DNA of 64,000 nt from JALHST01 sp038316335 (GCA_038316335.1 JBBQAM010000007.1:1-64000), one strand, 5' to 3'; counted from the first letter of the stretch, positions 35,187 to 43,945 are shown. Notes: a model not told the origin generated them from the letters alone. Made by a program: numbers and translations.

Positions 35187-36587
35187 ATGAAAAAATTTAT
35201 TTTAGCTGGTTTTGCAATCGGTGCTTTCATGGTGACTTCGTGCAAAAATAATGACGAACCGGTCGTTATCGAGCCTTTGGCAACCTGTAATGATGGTATC
35301 ATGAATCAAGGCGAAACCGAGATCGATTGCGGTGGCGCGAATTGCCAACCTTGCTCTACGGTAGCAGCTACGTGTAATGATGGAATACAAAATGGCGATG
35401 AGACCGGAATTGACTTTGGAGGTTCTTGTGCGCAAATAATTACTGTTTCTGGTGAAATAGGGGCTGACACTACATGGACTGCCGATAATATCTACAAACT
35501 TGCAGGTAAGGTTGTAGTTGGTGTTGGTGTTACTCTGACCATTGAACCTGGTACTATAATCAAGGGGACACCAGGATCTGGTTCTTTGGCTTCTGCATTG
35601 ATTGTGCAGCGGGATTCAAAAATCGAGGCAGTCGGTACCCCAGAGAAGCCTATTATTTTTACGGCAGATGCCGACAATATCGGAGTGGGCCAAACAGCAG
35701 GTACGAATTTAGATGAGAATGACCGAGGATTGTGGGGTGGTCTTTTGGTCTTGGGCAGGGCTTCGGCTTCATTGCCTGGCGATGTTACCGAATATCAAAT
35801 CGAGGGTATCCCGGCTGAAGATACCTTTGGAACCTATGGTCCAGGAGATGCCTTAAACGACGCCGATAATTCAGGTAACTTAAAATATATCTCCATTCGT
35901 CATGGCGGGGCTTTGATCGGTGAGGGTAATGAAATCAATGGCTTGACCTTGGGAGCCGTTGGGTCAGGCACAACCATTGACAATATCGAGATTGTTGGGA
36001 ATGTTGATGACGGTGTTGAGTTCTTTGGTGGAACCGTGAATCCGACCAACCTACTTGTTTGGGCCGGAGGTGATGACGGTTTGGATATCGACCAGGCATA
36101 TTCGGGTACCATCGACAATGCAATCGTAATTGCCGGGGATGTTCAGGATAGTGACCTGGAAATCGATGGTGGCGAAGGTTCTACAAATGCCTCCTTCACC
36201 ATGAAAAATGTTACCCTCATCGGTAGTATGGTCGCCCCTAGCAATAAATATGCCGACTTTAGGAGTGGTGCGCGAGGAACCGTTGAAAATATCTATGCCC
36301 TTAATTTTGCCGCAACATCGATTGTTCGGATTAATGGCAACGGTGTGGCGCAAAACTATTTGGATGGTTTGCTGATCTTCAATAACTGGGAAGTTGTTGG
36401 GGCGGACGCCACTATTTTTCAAGAAGCCATCATAGATCCTGAAACCCCGATAATTTTAGCGCCCGATTTACCAACACGTGCCGCAGCATGGACCACCACG
36501 GTCGCCGAAGGGGCTGAAACCGTCGGTGCCGACACCAGTGCTTTCAGCTGGACCTATGCCAACACAAAAGCTAGTTTAGGATTTTAA
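35187..36587 (+). CDS. Surface lipoprotein with Cys-rich DCGG motif and beta-helix-like body
   Basis: A 466-residue lipoprotein (lipobox FMVTSC, Cys19). Residues 34-56 form a compact Cys motif: CNDG at 34, DCGG with Cys48, then Cys53 and Cys56. A second copy starts at Cys63 (CNDGIQNGDET) but has Phe77 where Cys48 stands in the first and is shorter. From about 85 on the sequence is a Gly/Asp/Val-rich repeat typical of a right-handed beta-helix (LTIEPGTIIKG, ISIRHGGALIGEGNEINGLTLGAVG, GVEFFGGTVNP, DDGLDIDQAYSG). The TonB-dependent receptor follows 91 bp later, so it is probably its surface partner. Function is unassigned; phosphate-linked uptake is inferred from the neighbouring regulator. Confidence 0.82.
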   Translation: MKKFILAGFAIGAFMVTSCKNNDEPVVIEPLATCNDGIMNQGETEIDCGGANCQPCSTVAATCNDGIQNGDETGIDFGGSCAQIITVSGEIGADTTWTADNIYKLAGKVVVGVGVTLTIEPGTIIKGTPGSGSLASALIVQRDSKIEAVGTPEKPIIFTADADNIGVGQTAGTNLDENDRGLWGGLLVLGRASASLPGDVTEYQIEGIPAEDTFGTYGPGDALNDADNSGNLKYISIRHGGALIGEGNEINGLTLGAVGSGTTIDNIEIVGNVDDGVEFFGGTVNPTNLLVWAGGDDGLDIDQAYSGTIDNAIVIAGDVQDSDLEIDGGEGSTNASFTMKNVTLIGSMVAPSNKYADFRSGARGTVENIYALNFAATSIVRINGNGVAQNYLDGLLIFNNWEVVGADATIFQEAIIDPETPIILAPDLPTRAAAWTTTVAEGAETVGADTSAFSWTYANTKASLGF

Positions 36588-36615
36588 AAATTAAAACCTA
36601 CTATTTTACTAAGTT

Positions 36616-36639
36616 GCTCGCCAATTGAGATTGGCGGGC
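36616..36639 (+). terminator. Hairpin between lipoprotein and TonB-receptor genes
   Basis: Arms 36616-36625 (GCTCGCCAAT) and 36630-36639 (ATTGGCGGGC) pair over 10 bp with one U-G wobble around a TGAG loop, then ATTTAGTTTATT. The T-tract is poor, so it more likely lowers than stops transcription into the receptor gene, or protects the upstream mRNA end. Confidence 0.45.
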
Positions 36640-36678
36640 ATTTAGTTTATTAATAACTCATGTATTACAACGCTATTT

Positions 36679-39507
36679 ATGAAACTGAATTTTAAGCTTT
36701 TAATGATACTCTTAGTAGTATCCCAATTTGGCCGGGGGCAACAAGGCGAAGTTACTGGTATCCTTAAGGATGCCGATTTTCAGGACCCTGTACCCTTTGC
36801 CAATATTTTAATAAAAGGAACTACAAAAGGAACAACTTCCGATTTTGATGGCAAATATACCCTGTCGTTAGAGGCAGGCACCTATACGATTTCCTATTCC
36901 TATTTAGGCTACAAAACGGTCGAGATTACTGATGTGGTAATCAAGTCAAGTGAGGTTACGACCGTAAATGTTACTATGGAAACACTTGCGGAAGGCCTTG
37001 ATGAGGTGGTCATCGCGGTGAGCGTTAAGAAAAATACGGAATCCGCCGTATTAGGGATACAAAAAAAGGCGGTTAACCTCTTGGATGGTCTTTCGGCAGA
37101 GGCCTTTAAAAAATCAGGGGCAGGCGATGTAGCCAACGCTATTAAAAGTGTCCCAGGGGTGTCTGTCCAGGGCGGAAAATATGTTTACGTCAGAGGTTTG
37201 GGCGATCGCTATACCAAATCAATTTTAAATGGTATCGATATTCCAGGGTTAGACCCAGATCGGAATACCATACAATTGGATATATTTCCCACGAATATTA
37301 TTGACAATGTTTTGGTATTGAAATCGGCCTCTGCAGATCTTCCTGCCGATTTTACCGGTGGTATTGTTAACATCGTGACCAAGGATTATCCCACAAAAAA
37401 AGAATATAGTCTCTCTTTAAGCGGTTCCTATAATCCTGAAATGCATTTTAATAGCAACTATCTGGATTATAAAGGGAGTGGTACCGATTTTCTTGGCTTC
37501 GATGATGGTACGCGGAACGTTCCAATCAATCGAAAGCAGGATATTCCAAATACTTTTGATTATGACCCAAGGTTAACGGCCATTACCAAACAATTTAGTC
37601 CGGAACTTTCTGCATTGCGCAGTACTAGTTTTATGGACTATAGCATCGGCTTTACGGCCGGTAATCAATACAATGTGGGCCAAGGGGAAAACCGCTTGGG
37701 CTTCTTAGGTTCTTTTTCCTATAAGAATAGTACCACGTTTTACGAAAATGCCGAGAATAATTTCTATCGCAGAAATCCCGATCCGGCCATTTTCGAGTTA
37801 TTGACCAATCGAACGCAGAAAGGTGACATTGGCAGTAATGATGTGCTGTTAAGCGGCCTTCTGGGTACTTCCTTTAAGACCCAAAAATCAAAATACAAGC
37901 TCAATCTTTTGCATTTACAAAACGGGGAATCGACCGCCGGCCTATTCAATCAGACCCTGAATTTTACCGATTTTATCGATTTTAAGAAAGACAACCTGGA
38001 ATATACGCAACGCTCCATTAGCAATGGCTTGCTCACAGGAACCCATACCAATAGCGATGCCTCATGGTCTACCGAGTGGTCGTTGTCCCCGACGTATTCA
38101 CAAATAAGGGACAAAGATATAAGGACAACGGCTTTTAGGATCGATGATGGCGTCTATTCTTTTCAGCAGAACAATCAGCCCAAAAGAATCTGGCGGAATC
38201 TAGAAGAATTCGATGCTGTCGGAAAATTGGATGTAACGAGAAAATATCTTTTGGCTAAAAAGGAAGCCAAGCTACTTTTTGGTGCCTATGGAAGTTTCAA
38301 AAAACGGGATTTTAATATCCTTAACTTCGAGATCCAGAGCAATAAAAACACGACGGTATTCGGGGGCATTGCCGATAACATTTTGGCCGAAGAGAATCTT
38401 TGGACCGTCGCCAATGAATCAGGCACCTTCATTGATCCCGATATATCTATTGCCGAACCAGCCAATACCTTCAATGCCATACAGCGCAATATTGCCGCTT
38501 ATGCCTCGAATGAATTTAAGATCGGGAATCGCTTGAGAACGATTGTGGGTCTGCGATGGGAAAGTTTTCAAACCCAATACACCGGAGAGGACAATAAGGA
38601 CATCAATGATCCCCAAAAGGTAATCTACGATAATCAGAAAATCCTAGACAAACTCGATTTCTTTCCTACGGCCAACCTGATCTATGAGCTGACCGATAAA
38701 ATGAACCTTCGAGGCTCGTTTGCCCGTACAACGGCAAGGCCTTCATTTAAAGAGGCGTCGATTGCCAAAATTTTCGATCCTCTATCGAGTGTAACCTTTA
38801 TAGGTAACATAAACATTCAGCCCACCTATATAAATAACTTTGACATTCGAATGGAATGGTTTGGTGAAAGTGCCGAAATGATTGCCTTGAGTGGTTTCTA
38901 TAAAGCATTTAAGGACCCAATAGAACTAACGTATTTTCAAAATTCGTTTGACAACTTTACGCCACGTAACCTAGGGAATGCCGATGTACTAGGAGTAGAG
39001 TTTGAGCTTCGTAAAAATTTAGGTTTTATTGCGAACGCCTTCAATAATTTCAGCCTTAATTTGAATACTTCGATTATAAAATCGACTCAGGTCTATAGCG
39101 ATACCGAGCGCACATTAAGGCAATTGGGCCTAAGGGATGGCGAAACTTTGGGAAATGATAGGACGCTTCAAGGACAATCTCCATTTCTTATCAATGCCAG
39201 TATCAACTATAGCCAAGTCGAGAAAGGACTTCAAATGGGTCTTTTTTATAATGTTCAAGGAAAAACACTTGAGGTAGTAGGAACCGGCTTCGCACCTGAC
39301 GTGTATACCATGCCATTTAACAATCTCTATTTAAATTTGACCAAATCATTCGGTCAGAATCAAAATCAGAGTATTAACTTGAAGGTCAGTAACCTTCTGA
39401 ACGACGATGTAGAAAGCCAATATGATTCTTTTGGGGCACAAAATCGCTTATTTTACAAAAGGCACCCCGGTCAGGCATTTTCGGTAGGATATAGTCTAAA
39501 ATTCTAA
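36679..39507 (+). CDS. TonB-dependent outer-membrane receptor with CarboxypepD_reg-like N-terminal domain
   Basis: A 942-residue receptor. A signal peptide (MKLNFKLLMILLVVSQFGRGQ) is followed by a carboxypeptidase-regulatory-like beta-sandwich (about 22-105: GEVTGILKDADFQDPVPFAN, GTTSDFDGKYTL, TISYSYLGYKT). The plug domain is at about 130-240 (GDVANAIKSVPGVSVQGGKY, YVRGLGDRYTKSILNG, SADLPADFTGGIVNI). The rest is a 22-strand barrel ending in the terminal aromatic strand AFSVGYSLKF. It imports a TonB-dependent ligand; the lipoprotein encoded before it may be the surface lid. It is not a SusC: SusD is absent and the barrel is shorter. A strong terminator follows at 39523-39551. Confidence 0.92.
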   Translation: MKLNFKLLMILLVVSQFGRGQQGEVTGILKDADFQDPVPFANILIKGTTKGTTSDFDGKYTLSLEAGTYTISYSYLGYKTVEITDVVIKSSEVTTVNVTMETLAEGLDEVVIAVSVKKNTESAVLGIQKKAVNLLDGLSAEAFKKSGAGDVANAIKSVPGVSVQGGKYVYVRGLGDRYTKSILNGIDIPGLDPDRNTIQLDIFPTNIIDNVLVLKSASADLPADFTGGIVNIVTKDYPTKKEYSLSLSGSYNPEMHFNSNYLDYKGSGTDFLGFDDGTRNVPINRKQDIPNTFDYDPRLTAITKQFSPELSALRSTSFMDYSIGFTAGNQYNVGQGENRLGFLGSFSYKNSTTFYENAENNFYRRNPDPAIFELLTNRTQKGDIGSNDVLLSGLLGTSFKTQKSKYKLNLLHLQNGESTAGLFNQTLNFTDFIDFKKDNLEYTQRSISNGLLTGTHTNSDASWSTEWSLSPTYSQIRDKDIRTTAFRIDDGVYSFQQNNQPKRIWRNLEEFDAVGKLDVTRKYLLAKKEAKLLFGAYGSFKKRDFNILNFEIQSNKNTTVFGGIADNILAEENLWTVANESGTFIDPDISIAEPANTFNAIQRNIAAYASNEFKIGNRLRTIVGLRWESFQTQYTGEDNKDINDPQKVIYDNQKILDKLDFFPTANLIYELTDKMNLRGSFARTTARPSFKEASIAKIFDPLSSVTFIGNINIQPTYINNFDIRMEWFGESAEMIALSGFYKAFKDPIELTYFQNSFDNFTPRNLGNADVLGVEFELRKNLGFIANAFNNFSLNLNTSIIKSTQVYSDTERTLRQLGLRDGETLGNDRTLQGQSPFLINASINYSQVEKGLQMGLFYNVQGKTLEVVGTGFAPDVYTMPFNNLYLNLTKSFGQNQNQSINLKVSNLLNDDVESQYDSFGAQNRLFYKRHPGQAFSVGYSLKF

Positions 39508-39522
39508 AAATAAACCATAAAA

Positions 39523-39551
39523 CACAAAGCCCGCCAAAAGCGGGCTTTGTG
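39523..39551 (+). terminator. Strong hairpin terminator after the TonB-receptor gene
   Basis: A perfect 12-bp stem with arms 39523-39534 (CACAAAGCCCGC) and 39540-39551 (GCGGGCTTTGTG) around a CAAAA loop, 16 bp after the stop. Confidence 0.8.
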
Positions 39552-39611
39552 CATTTCATCGAATAAACACCATATTATTTGGAGTCTCCAACACAGCGAA
39601 CAAAGAATTAG

Positions 39612-39619
39612 TATATTTG
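39612..39619 (+). promoter_or_regulatory. -7 element of the first T9SS mini-protein gene
   Basis: TATATTTG (TAnnTTTG) lies 28 bp before the ATG at 39647, so this gene has its own promoter beyond the receptor terminator. No -33 element at normal distance. Confidence 0.5.
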
Positions 39620-39646
39620 TGCAGTACGTTTTGTTGACAATTGCAT

Positions 39647-39955
39647 ATGAAGCAACTTTACCTGGTCCTTTCCTTTCTTTTTATCTCCTTAAGCTACGGT
39701 CAAGAATCAATGCCGAATGGAGAAATTGTTGGTTTTAAACTGTATCCAAATCCAGTGACCAATGGTAAGGTTTTTATAATTACTGGTCAAAATGCACCAA
39801 AAAAGATTTTGATATATGATGTCTTAGGCACTGAAGTGCTACGAACCACACTCCTCGGTTCGGAGTTGAATCTAAGCGATCTTTATGCAGGCGTCTACGT
39901 TCTTCGCGTTTTTGAGAAGGATAAAGTAGCCACGCGAAAACTCATTGTCAAGTAA
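39647..39955 (+). CDS. T9SS type-A sorting-domain mini-protein 1
   Basis: 102 residues. A signal peptide (MKQLYLVLSFLFISLSYGQ) is followed, after a linker of only about ten residues, by a complete T9SS type-A C-terminal sorting domain: VGFKLYPNPVTNGKVFI, KILIYDVLGTEVL, LNLSDLYAGVYVLRV and the final TRKLIVK. The domain normally sits at the end of a large secreted cargo; here there is no cargo. It should be exported by Sec and recognised by the T9SS, then cleaved or attached to lipopolysaccharide. An upstream TTG (39641) is in frame but the ATG at 39647 gives the normal signal peptide. A close paralogue follows 164 bp downstream. Confidence 0.82.
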   Translation: MKQLYLVLSFLFISLSYGQESMPNGEIVGFKLYPNPVTNGKVFIITGQNAPKKILIYDVLGTEVLRTTLLGSELNLSDLYAGVYVLRVFEKDKVATRKLIVK

Positions 39956-40119
39956 ATACCCTCCTTTTTTTCCTAAAAAAAATCTTGATTTTTTTCAATA
40001 ATATCGACGAAATGCAAGTCAATTTTATTTGACCTACAATTTATCGAGATTCACAACATTTTCATCGTGTTGGTAGTGTCTTTCAGTATCTTTATCGTGT
40101 TGATCCCAAATCAATTAAA

Positions 40120-40440
40120 ATGAAAATAATCTACTTGGCACTCTCCCTCGTGTTTTCTATGGCACTAACTGCACAAGAACCACAAGATCTTCAGAATCAA
40201 AACGAAGAGATCGTCGGATTCAAATTATATCCAAATCCGGTGTACGAAAGCGTGGTCTACATGACCAGTGCGGAAAACGGCCCCAAAATCATCTTGGTCT
40301 ATGATGTTTTTGGAGAAGTAGTATTAACTGAACGCGTTACTTCGAATGCGTTGAATATTTCACGATTGGTTCCCGGGGTCTACGTTTTGCACGCCACCGA
40401 AGGCAACAAGACCATTACCCGAAAATTAGTAGTGAAGTAA
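40120..40440 (+). CDS. T9SS type-A sorting-domain mini-protein 2
   Basis: 106 residues, paralogue of the preceding gene with the same plan: signal peptide (MKIIYLALSLVFSMALTAQ), an acidic/Gln-rich linker of about 14 residues (EPQDLQNQNEE), then a whole type-A sorting domain (IVGFKLYPNPVYESVVYM, KIILVYDVFGEVVL, LNISRLVPGVYVLHA, TRKLVVK). EIVGFKLYPNPV is identical in the two proteins while the linkers differ. Upstream, ATCGTGTTG appears twice (40064-40072 and 40094-40102, 30 bp apart) around a weak TATCTTTA -7 box. Role unknown. Confidence 0.82.
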   Translation: MKIIYLALSLVFSMALTAQEPQDLQNQNEEIVGFKLYPNPVYESVVYMTSAENGPKIILVYDVFGEVVLTERVTSNALNISRLVPGVYVLHATEGNKTITRKLVVK

Positions 40441-40540
40441 TTACGATATCTACTAAAGGCCTCCTTTTTTAACTTTATGATTTCACACCTGTACACACTA
40501 TTTTGCCGTTGATGACCATGAAATGGTTATTTTTGGGATG

Positions 40541-41521
40541 ATGTTCGACACCAATCAAATCTTTGAAATCCCCTCTCAAAAAGAATTTGAGCTATGTGCC
40601 TTGAACGTCTTCAGATATCAATTTAGGAAGAATACGGTGTATCATGAATTTTGCGATTATTTGGGCAAAACCGAAAAAAATGTATTGGCACTCCAGGACA
40701 TTCCCTTTTCGCCAATCGATTTTTTTAAATCCAAAAAGATGGTCTCTGGAAGTGGCCAGCCCGAGCTTGTCTTTACAAGCAGTGGCACTACGGGAGACCG
40801 TACCAGCTTTCATTATGTCACAGAAAGCCGACTGTATCGACAAAGTTACTTACAGGGTTTTGAATATTTTTATGGTCAGATTGCCGATTACTGTATTTTG
40901 GCTTTATTACCCGCTTATTTAGAACGTCAAGGATCTTCCTTGGTTTATATGGTCGACGATCTTATAAAGCGATCAGGCCATCCAGAAAGCGGTTTTCATT
41001 TAAACGATTTAGATGGTCTCGCGAATAAGTTGCTGAAACTTGACACTGCGGGAACCAAGATTCTCCTGATAGGTGTTTCTTTCGCCCTTCTCGAAATGGT
41101 TCAAAAATTTCAATTTGATCTAAAGAATACCATCATAATGGAAACGGGCGGCATGAAAGGCAGAAGGAAGGAATTGATCCGCGAGGAACTGCACGACCTA
41201 CTTAAAGTGGGTTTTGGGGTTCAAAAGATCCATTCTGAATATGGAATGACTGAATTGCTGTCACAGGCATATTCAAATGGAGGCGGAATTTTTAGGGCTC
41301 CACCTTGGATGCAGGTACGAATTCGGGATACAGAAGATCCTTTAACCCCTCAAGGCAATGATAAAACGGGTGGCATGAACATCATCGATCTTGCAAATTT
41401 GAACTCATGCTCATTTATTGCAACACAGGATTTGGGGAAAACACATGCCGATGGTAGTTTTGAAATATTGGGGCGATTTGACAATTCAGATATTCGCGGG
41501 TGTAATTTACTGGTGTTATAA
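40541..41521 (+). CDS. LuxE/PaaK-like acyl-protein synthetase (adenylate-forming)
   Basis: About 326 residues of the ANL superfamily's LuxE branch. FTSSGTTGDRTSFH is the ATP-phosphate loop; ETGGMKGRRKELIREEL and HSEYGMTELLSQAY are the later adenylation motifs (YGMTE); the C-terminal lid is short. LuxE enzymes activate a fatty acid and load it onto protein. No lux or reductase gene is near, so the substrate is unknown. Start is uncertain: ATGs lie at 40523, 40538 and 40541, and a TATTTTTG -7 element at 40528-40535 with TTG at 40509-40511 would put 40523 outside the transcript and leave a near-leaderless mRNA. Confidence 0.8.
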   Translation: MFDTNQIFEIPSQKEFELCALNVFRYQFRKNTVYHEFCDYLGKTEKNVLALQDIPFSPIDFFKSKKMVSGSGQPELVFTSSGTTGDRTSFHYVTESRLYRQSYLQGFEYFYGQIADYCILALLPAYLERQGSSLVYMVDDLIKRSGHPESGFHLNDLDGLANKLLKLDTAGTKILLIGVSFALLEMVQKFQFDLKNTIIMETGGMKGRRKELIREELHDLLKVGFGVQKIHSEYGMTELLSQAYSNGGGIFRAPPWMQVRIRDTEDPLTPQGNDKTGGMNIIDLANLNSCSFIATQDLGKTHADGSFEILGRFDNSDIRGCNLLVL

Positions 41522-41542
41522 ATAGCGGTTAAACGTCCTGGA

Positions 41543-42838
41543 CTAGTCGGCCACTAAAACGAAGTAATTTTTCTTGCCGCGTTGCAAAAGCACGTATTTG
41601 TCATTGATTAGGTCTTCTGTTTTGATTTGATAATCTTCTTGTACCTTTTCCTTATTGACCGAGATCGAATTCTGTTTCAGTTCCCTACGGGCCTCACTGT
41701 TTGAGGACAAAAATCCTGTTTTGTCAGCAAGTGCACCAATCATATCCAATCCGGTTTCTAGTTCGACCCTCGCAATGGATGCTTGAGGTACGCCTTCGAA
41801 CACTTCTAAAAAAGTTTTTTCGTTTAATTTTTTCAAATCGTTCGAGGTAGATTTCCCAAAAAGGATATCACTGGCCTGTATGGCATTGTCCAAATCTTCC
41901 TGCGAATGCACCAAGACCGTAATTTCATGTGCCAACCTCTTTTGCAATATCCTTAGGTGCGGGCCTTGCTGATGCTCTTTTACAAGACCATCTATTTCGG
42001 TTTTCGTCAAAAAGGTGAAAATTCGTATATATTTATCAGCATCCTCATCAGAGGTATTCAACCAGTATTGATAGAATTTATAGGGCGAAGTACGCTGTGC
42101 GTCTAACCAGACATTCCCGTCTTCTGTTTTTCCAAACTTGGTTCCATCGGCTTTGGTTATTAGTGGGCAGGTCAAGGCATAGCCCTTACCGCCGGCGATT
42201 CTTCGAATAAGTTCTGTACCCGTTGTAATATTCCCCCATTGATCACTACCCCCCATTTGAAGTGTACAGTTATGCTTTTGATAGAGATATAGAAAATCAT
42301 ATCCCTGCACCAGTTGATACGTAAATTCGGTAAATGACATCCCGTCCTTCGCTTCTGCAGAAAGGCGCTTTTTGACCGAATCCTTGGCCATCATGTAATT
42401 GACCGTAATATGTTTGCCAACATCCCTTATAAAATCTAAAAAGGAAAAATTCTTCATCCAATCATAATTATTTACAAGGACGGCGGCATTGGGAGCATCA
42501 CTATTAAAATCCAAAAAACGTGAAAGTTGTTCCTTCAAGGCGTGCTGATTCTGTCGCAAAGTGGCTTCATCCAACAAATTCCGCTCGGTCGATTTTCCGG
42601 AAGGATCGCCGATCATGCCCGTAGCCCCGCCCACCAAAGCCATCGGCTTGTGACCCGACAATTGAAAATGACGCAACATCATAACACTTACCAAATGGCC
42701 AATATGCAACGAATCTGCAGTGGGATCGATCCCGACATAGGCAGTCTGCATGCCACTCAGTAGATGTTCTTCGGTTCCTGGCATGGCATCGTGTATCATA
42801 CCTCGCCATTTTAATTCTTCCACAAAATTCAAAGCCAT
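41543..42838 (-). CDS. tyrS: Tyrosyl-tRNA synthetase
   Basis: A 431-residue class I synthetase that charges tRNA-Tyr. The HIGH motif appears as HIGHL in DSLHIGHLVSV, and the KMSKS counterpart as KFGKT in KADGTKFGKTEDG. GSDQWGNITTG is the tyrosine-pocket/dimer segment, and the C-terminus has an S4 RNA-binding domain (SSNSEARRELKQNSISVN). MALNFVEELKWRGMIHD is the usual N-terminus, starting at 42838; the longer ATG at 42865 lies within the -7 element TATATTTG (42863-42870, minus strand). Confidence 0.96.
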   Translation of the reverse strand: MALNFVEELKWRGMIHDAMPGTEEHLLSGMQTAYVGIDPTADSLHIGHLVSVMMLRHFQLSGHKPMALVGGATGMIGDPSGKSTERNLLDEATLRQNQHALKEQLSRFLDFNSDAPNAAVLVNNYDWMKNFSFLDFIRDVGKHITVNYMMAKDSVKKRLSAEAKDGMSFTEFTYQLVQGYDFLYLYQKHNCTLQMGGSDQWGNITTGTELIRRIAGGKGYALTCPLITKADGTKFGKTEDGNVWLDAQRTSPYKFYQYWLNTSDEDADKYIRIFTFLTKTEIDGLVKEHQQGPHLRILQKRLAHEITVLVHSQEDLDNAIQASDILFGKSTSNDLKKLNEKTFLEVFEGVPQASIARVELETGLDMIGALADKTGFLSSNSEARRELKQNSISVNKEKVQEDYQIKTEDLINDKYVLLQRGKKNYFVLVAD

Positions 42839-42862
42839 TCTATTTTTAATGATTAATTGTTG

Positions 42863-42870
42863 CAAATATA
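42863..42870 (-). promoter_or_regulatory. -7 element of tyrS
   Basis: TATATTTG on the minus strand (TAnnTTTG), 24 bp before the ATG at 42838. It overlaps an alternative upstream ATG and excludes it. Confidence 0.5.
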
Positions 42871-42937
42871 AAGGAAAACGAACGCTATACGTTGGCTAAA
42901 AATTGAATAAATCCCAACCGAATCCCTAAATTTACAT

Positions 42938-43945
42938 ATGGTTTTGGTCACAGGAGGTTCAGGTTTGGTGGGTTCTCACTTGCTATTGCGATTGCTTCAG
43001 GACAACATGCGCGTTCGCGCAATTTATCGTGAAGGCAGTAATTTGGCAAGGGTCGAAAACGTCTTTTCATATTATACCCAGAACGCCTCCGACCTTTTTT
43101 CCAAAATTGAATGGGTAAAGGCAGATCTTAACGATATCCCAGCATTGGAAGCCGCTTTTCAAAATATAGAAGTTGTTTACCATACCGCCGCGTTCATTTC
43201 TTTTGATCCCCATCACTATAAAAAGTTACAAAAGATAAACACCGAAGGCACTGCGAACATCATCAACCTCTGCCTCGCCAAAAAAATAAAAAAACTCTGT
43301 TACATTAGTACCATAGGCGCTATTGGAAAAAGCATGAACGGTGCTATGGCCAATGAGGAAAACGAATGGATCGCGCAAGATACCAACGTTTATGCCATTA
43401 CAAAACATGCGGCGGAAATGGAAGTATGGCGAGGAATTCAGGAGGGCCTCACCGCCATAATCGTCAATCCTGGGGTTATCGTGGGACCCGGATTTTGGGG
43501 AAGTGGGAGCGGTGAATTATTTACAACCGCCAATAAGGGATATGCATATTACCCACCGGGAGGAACAGGATTCATTTCTGTAAACGATGTCATCAAAACG
43601 ATTCGGTATTTGATGGATTCGACCCAAAAGAACGAGCGGTTTATCCTTGTCGCTAAAAATCTTCAATTTAAAGAAATCCTAACGCTGATAACCCAGGCTT
43701 TAGGCAGATCTAAACCCACAAAACAGTTGAAATATTGGCAGTTACAAATCGGTCGTTCTATTGATTGGGCGGTGAATGTTTTTACGGGCAGGGGTCGGCG
43801 AATTACGAAAAGTACGATAAGGTCCTTACATGAAAGAGACCTGTACGCCAATGACAAAATTAAGAAAATACTCCCTTTCGAATTTGAGCCCTTGGCAAGT
43901 GTAATTACGTTCTGCTGTGCGAAATTCAAGGAAGGGAATCTGTAG
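42938..43945 (+). CDS. NAD(P)-dependent epimerase/dehydratase (extended SDR)
   Basis: A 335-residue Rossmann-fold protein. VTGGSGLVGSHLLLRLL binds the dinucleotide; the catalytic Tyr-x3-Lys is in YAITKHAAE with an upstream STIGAIG serine strand. The C-terminal half is like dihydroflavonol-4-reductase/3-beta-HSD-type extended SDRs (VNPGVIVGPGFWGSGSGELF). Substrate unknown. Its last 20 bp overlap the end of the convergent DUF4296 gene. TAAATTTA at 42927-42934, one base off the -7 consensus, lies just upstream of the ATG. Confidence 0.88.
   Translation: MVLVTGGSGLVGSHLLLRLLQDNMRVRAIYREGSNLARVENVFSYYTQNASDLFSKIEWVKADLNDIPALEAAFQNIEVVYHTAAFISFDPHHYKKLQKINTEGTANIINLCLAKKIKKLCYISTIGAIGKSMNGAMANEENEWIAQDTNVYAITKHAAEMEVWRGIQEGLTAIIVNPGVIVGPGFWGSGSGELFTTANKGYAYYPPGGTGFISVNDVIKTIRYLMDSTQKNERFILVAKNLQFKEILTLITQALGRSKPTKQLKYWQLQIGRSIDWAVNVFTGRGRRITKSTIRSLHERDLYANDKIKKILPFEFEPLASVITFCCAKFKEGNL

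Noticed and set aside
40064..40102. ATCGTGTTG repeated 30 bp apart upstream of mini-protein 2
   Set aside because: Two 9-bp copies in AT-rich DNA without a third copy or symmetry; mentioned in the gene entry but not called an operator.
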